From the NCBI GenBank assembly GCA_041653495.1, contig JBAZFF010000010.1, forward strand, positions 1 through 17,315: DNA of 17,315 nt, in the 5' to 3' direction. This document shows, in pieces, positions 1-6,759 of this stretch (the first letter of the stretch is position 1; every line of letters starts with the position of its first letter). The position numbers were made by a program, and so were the translations under genes. This DNA comes from JBAZFF01 sp041653495 (GTDB lineage: Bacteria; Patescibacteriota; Minisyncoccia; Minisyncoccales; RBG-13-42-11). A model generated the notes under the pieces. It was not told the DNA's origin and did not search any database. It was given only the letters and a program-made list of their open reading frames with translations.

Positions 1-214
1 TTTCAGAAATATCAGAAGGAGGAGTGCCTAGCAACACCTGTTCAATCCCGGTATCGGCCGCATAAAAAGCGATGACAGAATGGCCTATGCTCCTTAATAT
101 TTCTATCTGGGTTATCAAAATAGTGCTCACTCCCAAAGAAATGCCTAAAACAATCGCCACAATCAGTATTACGAAAACCAAAGATATTCCTTTTTTCTCT
201 TTAATATCTAACAT
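1..214 (-). CDS. PilX-like minor prepilin, partial (3' end outside window)
   Basis: This is the N-terminal 71 residues of a gene whose end lies beyond the left edge. It starts at an ATG at 214, and the protein begins MLDIKEKKGISLVFV. A short charged leader ends in KKG and is followed by one long hydrophobic helix (about residues 10-33), then ITQIEILRSIGHSVIAFYAAD. This matches the PilX N-terminal type: the usual glutamate at position 5 after the cleavage site is absent, and the conserved 'AFYAADTGIEQ' stretch follows. PilX-type minor pilins are thought to help prime type IV pilus assembly in the inner membrane. The gene overlaps the end of the upstream PilW-like gene by 14 nt, so it belongs to the same operon. 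Function is inferred from the N terminus and neighbours only; most of the protein is not visible. Confidence 0.75.
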   Translation of the reverse strand, partial: MLDIKEKKGISLVFVILIVAIVLGISLGVSTILITQIEILRSIGHSVIAFYAADTGIEQVLLGTPPSDISE

Positions 215-764
215 CTAAGTTCCGTTGGGAAACGGATGTCTGAATTTTAATTTCCGGCTGCATGGAAAGATCGGCTGTCAGAAGAGTCCTCGCCTGCAGA
301 TAGATTGTCACCTCCGCCTGCAGGTCATCATCCTGGTCCCAGGATCCGGACGACTCTATTGTAAAGTAATCCACTTCAATGTTTTCCGAAGTGAGGTAAT
401 CCTCGCTTATAACTCCGCTTACGCTTTTCCATTCCTTAATCCTGCCGTCCTCCAAAAAGAATTCCTGGCAATTATTTTCATAATTTTGGAATTTAATTCC
501 ATCCCCGGAGCGGGTCAGTTCGTAATTCACCTTTGAACCCGAAAGACAGTTCGTTCCTCCTATGTCATCTTTTACTGCCATCCTTAAAGACCTGCTCATA
601 TATTCCATGGCATAAGAAATGTTGTCCACCATCTCCTGGGAAGCTAGAATCTCTCTCTGACTTTTGAGGGAATTGGAAAAGAAAGTAATCAAAGAAGCCG
701 AAACTACGAAGAACACGGACACCGACACCATTATTTCAATTAAAGTATATCCGGTCTTTTTCAT
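201..764 (-). CDS. PilW/GspJ-like minor prepilin
   Basis: A 187-residue type IV prepilin-like protein. The N terminus is a class III prepilin signal: basic MKKTG followed by YTLIE, so cleavage would fall after Gly5 and leave Tyr1 with Glu5. A hydrophobic helix follows to about residue 27. The segment 'ASQEMVDNISYAMEYMSRSLRMAV' is typical of the PilW/GspJ family, where these residues form the start of the globular head. The mature domain has two cysteines (about 74 and 99) that could form a disulfide. It would be processed by the PilD encoded in the same operon and sit at the pilus or pseudopilus tip. The start overlaps the preceding PilV-like gene by 4 nt (ATGA). The prepilin class is certain; the exact minor-pilin type is tentative. 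Confidence 0.85.
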   Translation of the reverse strand: MKKTGYTLIEIMVSVSVFFVVSASLITFFSNSLKSQREILASQEMVDNISYAMEYMSRSLRMAVKDDIGGTNCLSGSKVNYELTRSGDGIKFQNYENNCQEFFLEDGRIKEWKSVSGVISEDYLTSENIEVDYFTIESSGSWDQDDDLQAEVTIYLQARTLLTADLSMQPEIKIQTSVSQRNLDVRY

Positions 765-1252
765 CTCCAGTCGGTCAATTGGCTTATTATTTCGACATCA
801 TGGTCCGTCCCCCTCTCAGTCCAATAAACAACCACTGAAACCTGGATAACTTCGCTGCTCACTTCGTTTATTGTTATTTTCCTGCGATATTTAGTAATCT
901 CCTCGCCCGCGGGGCTGTCTATATAGGAAAGCACGCGTGGATCATCATCTATATAAAAATACCTTCCGGTATAGGCTGCGAGAGCTCCGCTGTCATAGTC
1001 TGTTTCCCAAATGCCAACGGACAGGCCTTCATTCCAAGCGACGGTTCCCTCCCTGTCTTCAAGCCAATTATTGTCCCTGATATTTCTGACTAATTCTGTC
1101 CCTTCCTGAGCAAGATAATAAGCGGTCAGACTTGATCTGTTCAAGGAGGCCGGAGCCAAACTGCTTTCCAGCAATGCAAACGCCCCGAAAGCAGACATCG
1201 ACAGGATGAACATTGCGAACACAACCTCTATTAAAGTAAATCCTGATTTCAT
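761..1252 (-). CDS. PilV/GspI-like minor prepilin
   Basis: A 163-residue protein with a clear prepilin leader, MKSG followed by FTLIE, and a hydrophobic helix with residues 'VVFAMFILSMSAFGAFALLESSL'-like spacing. This ends in the motif 'YYLAQEGTELVRNIRDNNW', seen in PilV/GspI-type proteins (short leader, then a conserved AQEG...RNIRD segment). The remainder is a small acidic beta-rich domain without cysteines. It overlaps both neighbours by 4 nt (ATGA), so it is translationally coupled to the GspH-like gene before it and the PilW-like gene after it. The predicted role is as an inner-membrane minor pilin or pseudopilin subunit. No Shine-Dalgarno is visible; translation probably depends on coupling. 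Confidence 0.85.
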   Translation of the reverse strand: MKSGFTLIEVVFAMFILSMSAFGAFALLESSLAPASLNRSSLTAYYLAQEGTELVRNIRDNNWLEDREGTVAWNEGLSVGIWETDYDSGALAAYTGRYFYIDDDPRVLSYIDSPAGEEITKYRRKITINEVSSEVIQVSVVVYWTERGTDHDVEIISQLTDWR

Positions 1253-1815
1253 TGGACCACGGTGATTAACCCTACTTCATTGACCCTTATGGTCTCTGTC
1301 TTTGTCCCTCCGGCAGCATCTCCTTGAATTTGTATCGTTATTTCCGAAGCATCGGGTGAAAACAAAACAGAGGGATCCGGAGGAATAAAACTTATGGATA
1401 GATTTCCAGACGTATCAGGCACTAAATTCGAGATTAGAGATCCTTCCTCCAAACTCAAGGATTCTACCTCTTCTGTAAAGCTGCTTGCGATGCAAGAACC
1501 TGATGTGCAGTCCTGGCAGTTATAAGCTCCCTCATTGTATAATCCGTCCCCATTGCAATCCACAAAAAGAATGTAAGAAGAAGAGCCTTCCGTTAAGAAA
1601 ATACCGTATCCCCCTTGGTATATTCCCTTAAAATCCTGGGTTGCCGTAGATCTCTCCTCGGCGTCTCTTATATCCTGAGCCAGCCTGTGAGCAGATCTCT
1701 TCAAGGCAAAGTCCCCTTCGCCTCCGCGATAATTGGCAAGAAACACGACTGAAAGGATGGCAATCACGGAGACGACCACGACCAGCTCTATTAGGGTAAA
1801 TCCTTTATTCTTCAT
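1249..1815 (-). CDS. GspH/FimT-like prepilin with cysteine cluster
   Basis: A 188-residue prepilin-like protein. The leader MKNKG is followed by FTLIE, so the predicted cleavage is after Gly5, and a hydrophobic helix reaches about residue 27. The segment 'LKRSAHRLAQDIRDAEERS' is typical of GspH/FimT pseudopilins. The middle contains D86-C-N-G-D-G91, resembling the short acidic calcium loops of some pseudopilins, followed by further cysteines at 100, 103 and 108. This is an unusually dense cysteine patch for an exported pilin. The gene starts 4 nt after the pilD stop and overlaps the PilV-like gene by 4 nt. It is likely the first minor pilin of the cassette. Assignment to GspH/FimT rests on the N-terminal third; the head domain is not recognisable by eye. 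Confidence 0.82.
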   Translation of the reverse strand: MKNKGFTLIELVVVVSVIAILSVVFLANYRGGEGDFALKRSAHRLAQDIRDAEERSTATQDFKGIYQGGYGIFLTEGSSSYILFVDCNGDGLYNEGAYNCQDCTSGSCIASSFTEEVESLSLEEGSLISNLVPDTSGNLSISFIPPDPSVLFSPDASEITIQIQGDAAGGTKTETIRVNEVGLITVVQ

Positions 1816-1819
1816 TCCA

Positions 1820-2578
1820 TTATTTTAACAGAAACAAGCTTAGGTACCAATCTATGATCTTCTCTCCTTCAAAAATGGCGGCGAAGGTGCCTATGACTAA
1901 AAACGGGCCGAAGGGCATTTCAGAAGACATTGATTTCTTCTTTCTGAAGACCAGAAAGAATCCGACTATGGCTCCAAGCAAGAAAGAAACAAAAACAGCT
2001 ACTAAAATATTCGGCCAGCCCAAAAATAATCCCATAAAAGCTGCTAATTTCACGTCTCCCATGCCCATCCACCTGCCCTTTGAGACTAAAACCAGCAGTA
2101 AGCAAAAAACAAAGAAAGAAAGGGAATATAAGATGTTTGAAAAATTACCGAAATAAAAAAGATGGACCAGGCTTACCGCAATAGCCAGATAAACTGCTCC
2201 GTCCGGGATTATGTAATGCTTCAAGTCAAAAATAAAAATAACGACCAGAATCGAGGATATAGTAAGGTTGAATATTAGCGCCGGGAAATCGGGGGAGACG
2301 GAAGTCAACGCCACAAACAGAAGGCCTGAAGCCAATTCTATAATCGGATACTGCGGAGATATTCTCTGTTTGCAATATCTGCATCTACCGCCTAGAAATA
2401 TATAGCTCAATATCGGAAAGAGGTCCATCCATGAAAGATAATGCCTGCACTTTGGACAGAAAGATCTCCCTCTTAAAAAGCTCTTCCCCTGCTCCAGCCT
2501 GTAGACCACGCAGCTTAAAAAAGATCCGACCATGGAACCAAGGATGAAAATAATTGTGCCGAAAAACAAATCAAACAT
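1820..2578 (-). CDS. pilD: Type IV prepilin peptidase / N-methyltransferase (PilD, A24)
   Basis: A 252-residue polytopic membrane aspartic peptidase of family A24. It would cut prepilin leaders on the cytoplasmic side and N-methylate the new first residue. The cytoplasmic loop holds paired CxxC motifs (C41/C44 and C66/C69) that bind zinc in the full-length bifunctional enzymes. Catalytic aspartates are visible as D118 in FDLKHYIIPD and D175 in GMGD. About seven to eight hydrophobic segments fit the family topology, and the length is normal. It is the first gene of the prepilin cassette, so enzyme and substrates are made together. The ATG at 2578 has no Shine-Dalgarno and lies 6 nt after a -10-like box, so the transcript may be leaderless. 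Stop and next start are separated by 4 nt. Confidence 0.95.
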   Translation of the reverse strand: MFDLFFGTIIFILGSMVGSFLSCVVYRLEQGKSFLRGRSFCPKCRHYLSWMDLFPILSYIFLGGRCRYCKQRISPQYPIIELASGLLFVALTSVSPDFPALIFNLTISSILVVIFIFDLKHYIIPDGAVYLAIAVSLVHLFYFGNFSNILYSLSFFVFCLLLVLVSKGRWMGMGDVKLAAFMGLFLGWPNILVAVFVSFLLGAIVGFFLVFRKKKSMSSEMPFGPFLVIGTFAAIFEGEKIIDWYLSLFLLK

Positions 2579-2584
2579 TATTAT

Positions 2585-2612
2585 ATTCTACTCTAAAACA
2601 ACGGCGATTCAA
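2585..2612 (-). promoter_or_regulatory. Candidate pilD promoter
   Basis: On the minus strand, TTGAAT (2607-2612) and TAGAAT (2585-2590) are separated by 16 nt. The -10 box ends only 6 nt before the pilD ATG, so initiation at normal spacing would give a leaderless mRNA. A second TATAAT overlaps at 2580-2585 but is too close to the ATG to drive this start. The promoter sits just downstream of the terminator-like hairpin of the preceding gene. Prediction by eye only. Confidence 0.45.
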
Positions 2613-2619
2613 ATATAAA

Positions 2620-2642
2620 GGGAGGGGTGGTTAGCCTCTCCC
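2620..2642 (-). terminator. Intrinsic terminator after the 77 aa gene
   Basis: A GC-rich inverted repeat, GGGAGGGG and CCTCTCCC around a 7-nt loop, begins 8 bases after the stop of the 77 aa gene. On the minus strand it is followed by TTTATATTT, an imperfect U-tract. It separates the small-gene unit from the pilD operon. Confidence 0.65.
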
Positions 2643-2650
2643 TCAAGGAA

Positions 2651-2884
2651 CTAGAAACAAATGAATGCCGCGATTACCCCAAGGTGATCAAATATCTTTC
2701 GATCCTTAATGTGACTCATTTCATATTGGAATAACCCCGGCTGAAAATTGAACCGAGCCGCAGACCCCAGCGCCCAAAGAGGGGAAAGAACCCACAATAT
2801 CGGGGTTATAACCGAGAGAAAAAGGCCACACAAGATCTTGATAAGAACTACTATACCCAACCACACCGCATATAGAATACTCAA
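2651..2884 (-). CDS. Small hydrophobic membrane protein, unknown
   Basis: A 77-residue protein of unknown function. Residues 3-42 are almost entirely hydrophobic with one lysine at 16, which suggests one long or two short membrane helices. A polar stretch follows (about 43-66, including SHIKDRKIFDH), and the C terminus is short and hydrophobic. The start is TTG at 2884. It is chosen because a strong Shine-Dalgarno (AGAAAGGAG on the minus strand) lies 7 nt upstream, which is rare in this window. A 29 aa ORF ends inside that Shine-Dalgarno, so the two may be coupled. A GC-rich hairpin follows the stop. Good translation signals plus a terminator support a real gene, but nothing in the sequence indicates a biochemical role. 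Confidence 0.7.
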   Translation of the reverse strand: MSILYAVWLGIVVLIKILCGLFLSVITPILWVLSPLWALGSAARFNFQPGLFQYEMSHIKDRKIFDHLGVIAAFICF

Positions 2885-2898
2885 TTCAAAACTCCTTT

Positions 2899-2988
2899 CT
2901 AAATTCCTAGCTGATAATGCTGGGTGAAATAGGTAGCAACGCTAAGCAACAATGCTATCCAACTCACAAAGACGAAAATGTTTCCCAT
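2899..2988 (-). CDS. Candidate 29-residue single-span membrane peptide
   Basis: A short ORF from ATG at 2988 to TAG at 2899. The peptide starts MGNIFVFVSWIALLLSVATY and ends in a polar tail (FTQHYQLGI). Residues 4-20 form a plausible membrane helix. A sigma70-like promoter (TTGCAC, 18 nt, TATTAT) lies directly upstream, with the -10 ending 14 nt before the ATG. The stop codon merges with the Shine-Dalgarno of the 77 aa gene, a usual arrangement for coupled genes. There is no Shine-Dalgarno for this ORF itself. Such a short ORF can occur by chance, so support rests on promoter position, hydrophobicity and the stop/Shine-Dalgarno overlap. It could instead simply be the leader of the 77 aa gene. 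Confidence 0.4.
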   Translation of the reverse strand: MGNIFVFVSWIALLLSVATYFTQHYQLGI

Positions 2989-3002
2989 GTTTGCAATTAA
3001 CT

Positions 3003-3032
3003 ATAATACTCAGAGATCAAGGAAAAGTGCAA
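3003..3032 (-). promoter_or_regulatory. Candidate promoter for the 29 aa / 77 aa unit
   Basis: On the minus strand, TTGCAC (3027-3032) and TATTAT (3003-3008) are separated by 18 nt. The -35 box overlaps the hairpin that follows the 71 aa gene. The predicted start of transcription is about 7-8 nt before the ATG of the 29 aa ORF. Confidence 0.5.
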
Positions 3033-3054
3033 AAAGGCATTTCCCCCTGCACTT
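3025..3054 (-). terminator. Possible weak terminator hairpin after the 71 aa gene
   Basis: A 7-bp inverted repeat, AAGTGCA and TGCACTT, spans a 16-nt loop and starts within the stop codon of the 71 aa gene. On the minus strand it is followed by TTCCTTG, so the U-tract is poor. It may only attenuate, and it also overlaps the next promoter's -35 box. Confidence 0.35.
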
Positions 3055-3268
3055 ATGATTTAGGACCCCACAATTTCTTCCCGGCCCTGATATAGGCCTT
3101 TAGCTTCTCTTCGTCCCGGAAGAAAGCTAAATCTCCTAGGATTTCTTCCACGTGAGGAAGAACTTTCCTGTATATCTCTTCCACACTGGCTCCCGGGTTC
3201 TTGACTATTTCAGTCTTAATCCAGGACTTGATGGAATTCCATTCCTCTCCGTCTTCGTCCAGGCGCAT
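3053..3268 (-). CDS. Small helical protein, unknown
   Basis: A 71-residue charged soluble protein of no family I recognise. It begins MRLDEDGEEWNSIKSWIK and looks mostly alpha-helical. Segments such as 'NPGASVEEIYRKVLPHVEEIL' and 'EEKLKAYIRAGKKLWGPKS' suggest a compact bundle, possibly helix-turn-helix-like, but no DNA-binding signature can be claimed. The ATG at 3268 is preceded by the best Shine-Dalgarno in the window (AAAGGAGGT, 6 nt spacing) and by a promoter with a perfect TTGACA -35 box. It follows clpB but has its own promoter. These signals suggest high or regulated expression as a separate unit. Confidence 0.75.
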   Translation of the reverse strand: MRLDEDGEEWNSIKSWIKTEIVKNPGASVEEIYRKVLPHVEEILGDLAFFRDEEKLKAYIRAGKKLWGPKS

Positions 3269-3291
3269 ATTTCCACCTCCTTTACTGCTGT

Positions 3292-3320
3292 AATGTAAAA
3301 TAAAAACAGCCTATTGTCAA
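3292..3320 (-). promoter_or_regulatory. Sigma70-type promoter of the 71 aa gene
   Basis: On the minus strand, a consensus TTGACA (3315-3320) and TACATT (3292-3297) are separated by 17 nt. The predicted start near 3285 gives a leader of about 17 nt carrying AAAGGAGGT. It lies in the short gap after the clpB stop and is the clearest promoter in the window. Confidence 0.7.
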
Positions 3321-3323
3321 TAG
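3311..3323. promoter_or_regulatory. Perfect 13-bp palindrome on the -35 box
   Basis: CTATTG-T-CAATAG is a perfect inverted repeat (6-nt arms, 1-nt centre) that contains the whole TTGACA -35 hexamer of the 71 aa gene's promoter. It could be an operator. On the minus strand it is followed after GCTG by TTTTTATTTT, so it might instead be a weak terminator stem for clpB. Confidence 0.4.
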
Positions 3324-3327
3324 CAAC

Positions 3328-5997
3328 TTAAACCAAAACTCTCTTCCTTCTTAAGGGAGATTTGCTTATAAACACAATTTTTCCTTTGGAAACATCCAGG
3401 GATACGTCCTCCCCTTCCGATATTTTTCCGGTCACTATCTGAATCGCCAATGGATCTAAAACCATTTTTTGGATGATTCTTTTCAGGGGCCTTGCTCCGA
3501 GATTCGGGTCAAATCCTTTTTCGGCCAGGAAATCTTTGGCAGTCTGAGAAAGCTGGATACTGATTCTCTTTGCGGCAAGCCTTTCCGCCACCTTGTCCAA
3601 CTCCAAATCCACTATCTTTCTGATTTCTTCTTTCTTTAAGTAGTCGAATATTATAATCTCGTCCACCCTGTTTAAGAACTCCGGCCTAAAATGTTCTCTC
3701 AAGCTTTCCATGACTTTGTCTTTTAAGCGTTTTTCTTCTCCGCTCGCGTCTGACAAAAATCCCAAAGACCCCATTTTTGCAATGTGTTCCGAACCCAAAT
3801 TGGAAGTCATTATAAGTATCGCATTCTTAAAAGAAGCTACTCTTCCTTTTGCGTCAGTCAGTCTGCCGTCTTCTAATATCTGAAGCAGGATATTAAAGAC
3901 ATCAGGATGGGCTTTTTCTATCTCGTCCAAAAGGATCACGCTGTATGGCCTTCTCCTTATCTTGTCCGTAAGCTGCCCTCCTTCTTCATATCCCACATAC
4001 CCCGGAGGGGAACCTATCATCTTGGAAACGGTGTGCTTCTCCATGTACTCTGACATATCAAGCCTGACCAGAGCGTTCTCGTCGTTAAATAGAAATTCAG
4101 CCAGAGCCTTTGCGGTCTCCGTCTTCCCGACGCCGGTGGGGCCCAAAAACATGAAAGACCCCAAGGGCCTGTTCTCTTCCGATATCCCAGCCCTGGATCT
4201 TCTTATCGCATTGGAAATTGCTTCTATAGCTTCCCTCTGGCCGACAACTCTTTTCGCCAAGACTCCTTCCATGTTTTCCAATTTTCTTGCTTCCTCCTCC
4301 AAAAGCCTGGTTACGGGAATTCCCGTCCATTTGGAAACAACCTTAGCCACCTCTTCCGTCGAAACTTCTTCTTTCAATATTGCTCTGTTTCTCTGGAAGC
4401 GGACGAGCTTCTTCTCGGCGGCGTCCAGCTCTTTCATGAGGGCAGGCATCTCTCCGTATTTCAGCTTTGCCACTTTCTCCAGCTCACCTCTGTTCTGGGA
4501 CCTCTCTACTTCAAATCTCGCCCTCTCTATTTTCTCCTTAAGGTCCCTGATTTTGGAAATAGTTCCTCTCTCAGACTGCCATTTGGCTTCTATGCCTTTT
4601 GCTTTCTCTCTTAAGTCTGCTAGCTGCCTGGCTAAAACAGTTTGCCTTCTTTTTTCCGTTTTCGTCGCTTCTTTTTCTATCTCTAACTTTTGGATTTCCT
4701 TCTTTAAAGTCTCCAGCTCTACCGGCTCCGATTCTATTTCCAGCCTTAAAGAACTCATGGCTTCATCCATAAGATCTACGGCCTTATCCGGCAAGAACCT
4801 GTCTGTTATGTATCTTGAAGCCAGTTCTGCCGCTTCTACCAAAGCCTCATCTCTTATCTTAACCCCGTGGTGCAATTCGTACTTTTCCTTCAGACCCCTT
4901 AAAATGGAAACTGTGTCTTCCACCGACGGCTCCGGAACCAATATAGGCTGGAATCTTCTTTCCAGAGCAGGATCCTTTTCTATATATTTCTGGTATTCTT
5001 TCAAGGTAGTAGCCCCGATAGCCCTGACTTCTCCTCTCTGCAGGGCGGGTTTCAAAAGATTAGAGGCGTCTATGGCACCCTCCGCAGCTCCGGCCCCCAC
5101 TAGAGTATGTAATTCATCTATAAACAGCAAATATTTTCCGCCAGCCCGGTTGAGTTCCTTCAATAAAGCTCTGATCCTGTCCTCAAACTCTCCCCTGTAT
5201 TTGGTTCCGGCAATCAAAGATCCCAGATCCAGAGCGATTATTTCTTTGTCCTTTAAAGATTCGGGCACCTGACCCGTCATTATCTTCTGGGCCAGTCCTT
5301 CGGCGATTGCCGTCTTTCCGACTCCGGCTTCTCCGATCAGAACAGGATTGTTTTTCGTCCTCCTGGAAAGAACCTGCATAAGCCTTCTGATTTCGTTCTC
5401 CCTGCCTATTACAGGATCCAGTTTTCCTTGTCTGGCCAGATTAGTGAGGTTCCTGGCGTATTTTTCTATTACCTGGTACTTTGATTCCGGCTCCGGATCG
5501 GTTATCTTTTGCCCGCCTCTTATATCAGCCAGATTCTTTAAGACAGTTTCATAATTCAATTTCCCCACTTCCAGAGAAGAAACTGCCCCCCCGGGCTGAA
5601 GAAAAGTGGCTTTGTCTAGAATATCCTTAGCCTTGGTGCCCGTGTCTACCAAAGCCAAAAACAGGTGCTCTACGGAGATATACTCATCTCCCATTTTTAA
5701 GGATTCCTGCTTTGCCCTATCCAAGACCTTGGCCATGTCCTGGGTCAGATACAACTGGCCGAAAGCCTGGGGGGCTCCGATGTTGGGAATCTTGTCTATG
5801 GCCGAATCCACTCTTTTCTTTAATCCGTCCAAGTCCGTCCCCAGCCTCTGGAGCAAATTCAAAACCACGCTTCCTTCCTGGGAAAGCAGGGAGCTTAAAA
5901 GGTGGAGTGCGTCTACCTGCTGCTGGCCCCTGTCCTGGGCTACATTCTGGGAATCCAAAATCGCTTCTTGCGCTTTGTGAGTAAAATTACCATTCAT
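3328..5997 (-). CDS. clpB: ATP-dependent disaggregase ClpB
   Basis: An 889-residue Hsp100 chaperone that would extract and unfold aggregated proteins together with DnaK. Domains in order: Clp N-domain (about 1-145); AAA+ module 1 with Walker A GEAGVGKT (222-229), pore loop KYRGEF (267-272) and Walker B LLFIDE (290-295); coiled-coil middle domain (about 410-535), which marks ClpB rather than ClpA or ClpC; AAA+ module 2 with Walker A GPTGVGKT (619-626), pore loop GYVGYEEGG (669-674 region) and Walker B ILLDEIEKA; then the C-terminal small domain. It is slightly longer than the usual ~860 residues, and all nucleotide-binding motifs are intact. It is monocistronic behind its own promoter. The ATG is only 7 nt from the -10 box with no Shine-Dalgarno, so it may be leaderless. 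I saw no CIRCE element upstream. Confidence 0.97.
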   Translation of the reverse strand: MNGNFTHKAQEAILDSQNVAQDRGQQQVDALHLLSSLLSQEGSVVLNLLQRLGTDLDGLKKRVDSAIDKIPNIGAPQAFGQLYLTQDMAKVLDRAKQESLKMGDEYISVEHLFLALVDTGTKAKDILDKATFLQPGGAVSSLEVGKLNYETVLKNLADIRGGQKITDPEPESKYQVIEKYARNLTNLARQGKLDPVIGRENEIRRLMQVLSRRTKNNPVLIGEAGVGKTAIAEGLAQKIMTGQVPESLKDKEIIALDLGSLIAGTKYRGEFEDRIRALLKELNRAGGKYLLFIDELHTLVGAGAAEGAIDASNLLKPALQRGEVRAIGATTLKEYQKYIEKDPALERRFQPILVPEPSVEDTVSILRGLKEKYELHHGVKIRDEALVEAAELASRYITDRFLPDKAVDLMDEAMSSLRLEIESEPVELETLKKEIQKLEIEKEATKTEKRRQTVLARQLADLREKAKGIEAKWQSERGTISKIRDLKEKIERARFEVERSQNRGELEKVAKLKYGEMPALMKELDAAEKKLVRFQRNRAILKEEVSTEEVAKVVSKWTGIPVTRLLEEEARKLENMEGVLAKRVVGQREAIEAISNAIRRSRAGISEENRPLGSFMFLGPTGVGKTETAKALAEFLFNDENALVRLDMSEYMEKHTVSKMIGSPPGYVGYEEGGQLTDKIRRRPYSVILLDEIEKAHPDVFNILLQILEDGRLTDAKGRVASFKNAILIMTSNLGSEHIAKMGSLGFLSDASGEEKRLKDKVMESLREHFRPEFLNRVDEIIIFDYLKKEEIRKIVDLELDKVAERLAAKRISIQLSQTAKDFLAEKGFDPNLGARPLKRIIQKMVLDPLAIQIVTGKISEGEDVSLDVSKGKIVFISKSPLRRKRVLV

Positions 5998-6004
5998 ATT
6001 TGAT

Positions 6005-6032
6005 ATTTTAGCTAATTCAAGCTGGAAATCAA
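6005..6032 (-). promoter_or_regulatory. Candidate clpB promoter (leaderless arrangement)
   Basis: On the minus strand, TTGATT (6027-6032) and TAAAAT (6005-6010) are separated by 16 nt. An alternative TTGACT lies at 6032-6037. The -10 box ends 7 nt before the clpB ATG, so the transcript would begin at or next to the start codon. No inverted repeat or heat-shock operator is visible. Confidence 0.55.
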
Positions 6033-6048
6033 GTCAATAGGAAAACAT

Positions 6049-6759
6049 TTAATCCTTCTTCTTTTTTGAATAGTGGCCGAATTTATAGTTGAAATCGTAC
6101 TTCGGAGGCTTCCCGGAAAGCATGTAAAGTTCGGTTAAGAGATACTTAGACAGCGTCCTGATATAGCCGTCCTGCCTGAACCTCCTTAAGGAAACAAACA
6201 ATTTTACAGAAGATATTATCCCGAACTTCCCGATTTCGGAAGCCTGCCTTACAAAATAATGGTCCTCCGCTAATTTTATTCTCTCATCAAACCCTCCCAC
6301 CTTGTTAAATATTTCTTTCTTTACTAAGATACCCATTGCTCCGTGGGGCAGAACGTCTTGGAGAAATACGGAAGGCCAATTATACAGCGCGTCAAACCCG
6401 CCCTTTATAAGCTTGCTCCCTTGTCTGGAAATTATCTTGAAAGAAGCCACATCCAGCCCCCTCTTATTAAACTCCAGAATAGTTTTCCTAAAAAAATTGG
6501 GCAGCAAAGTGACATCCGCATCTAAGAACAAAAGAATGTCTCCTTTGGCAATTTTGGCGCCGGAATTCCGCCCTTGAGCCGGCAATCCTCCCGAAGTTAT
6601 CCTGCACCCGTAGCTCTTTGCTATTTCTCTCGTCTTATCGGTGGAATTGTTGTCTGCGACAATAATCTCAATGTCACTGAACTTCTGTTCCTTTATGGTC
6701 TTCAGCAGATGCGGCAGATATTTCTCTTCGTTTAAAGTTGGAATAATAACTGAAATCAT
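6049..6759 (-). CDS. Family 2 (GT-A) glycosyltransferase
   Basis: A 236-residue GT2 enzyme expected to transfer a sugar from a nucleotide-sugar donor. It opens with the classic MISVIIPTLNEEKYL strand-loop, followed by the donor-binding 'IIVADNNSTDKT' segment. The DxD-type metal motif is LFLDADV (D80/D82), and the acidic 'LAEDHYF' segment carries the likely catalytic base. The sequence 'GGLPAQGRNSGAKIAKGD' before the DxD is typical of GT2 proteins that stay in the cytoplasm. No membrane span is present, and the C-terminal tail is lysine-rich (KKKKD). It is the last gene of the glycan cassette, and its ATG shares 1 nt with the stop of the hydrolase gene (TAATG). Acceptor and sugar are unknown. 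Confidence 0.9.
   Translation of the reverse strand: MISVIIPTLNEEKYLPHLLKTIKEQKFSDIEIIVADNNSTDKTREIAKSYGCRITSGGLPAQGRNSGAKIAKGDILLFLDADVTLLPNFFRKTILEFNKRGLDVASFKIISRQGSKLIKGGFDALYNWPSVFLQDVLPHGAMGILVKKEIFNKVGGFDERIKLAEDHYFVRQASEIGKFGIISSVKLFVSLRRFRQDGYIRTLSKYLLTELYMLSGKPPKYDFNYKFGHYSKKKKD

Noticed and set aside
225..536. Plus-strand frames opposite the pilin genes
   Set aside because: No start signals or recognisable content; the minus-strand prepilin motifs are decisive.
3962..5272. 436-codon plus-strand open frame opposite clpB
   Set aside because: It lies fully antisense to strongly conserved ClpB motifs, is serine/low-complexity rich and matches no family; it is a codon-bias shadow.
5998..6048. 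CIRCE or other heat-shock operator upstream of clpB
   Set aside because: No TTAGCACTC/GAGTGCTAA-type repeat is present in the 51-nt gap.
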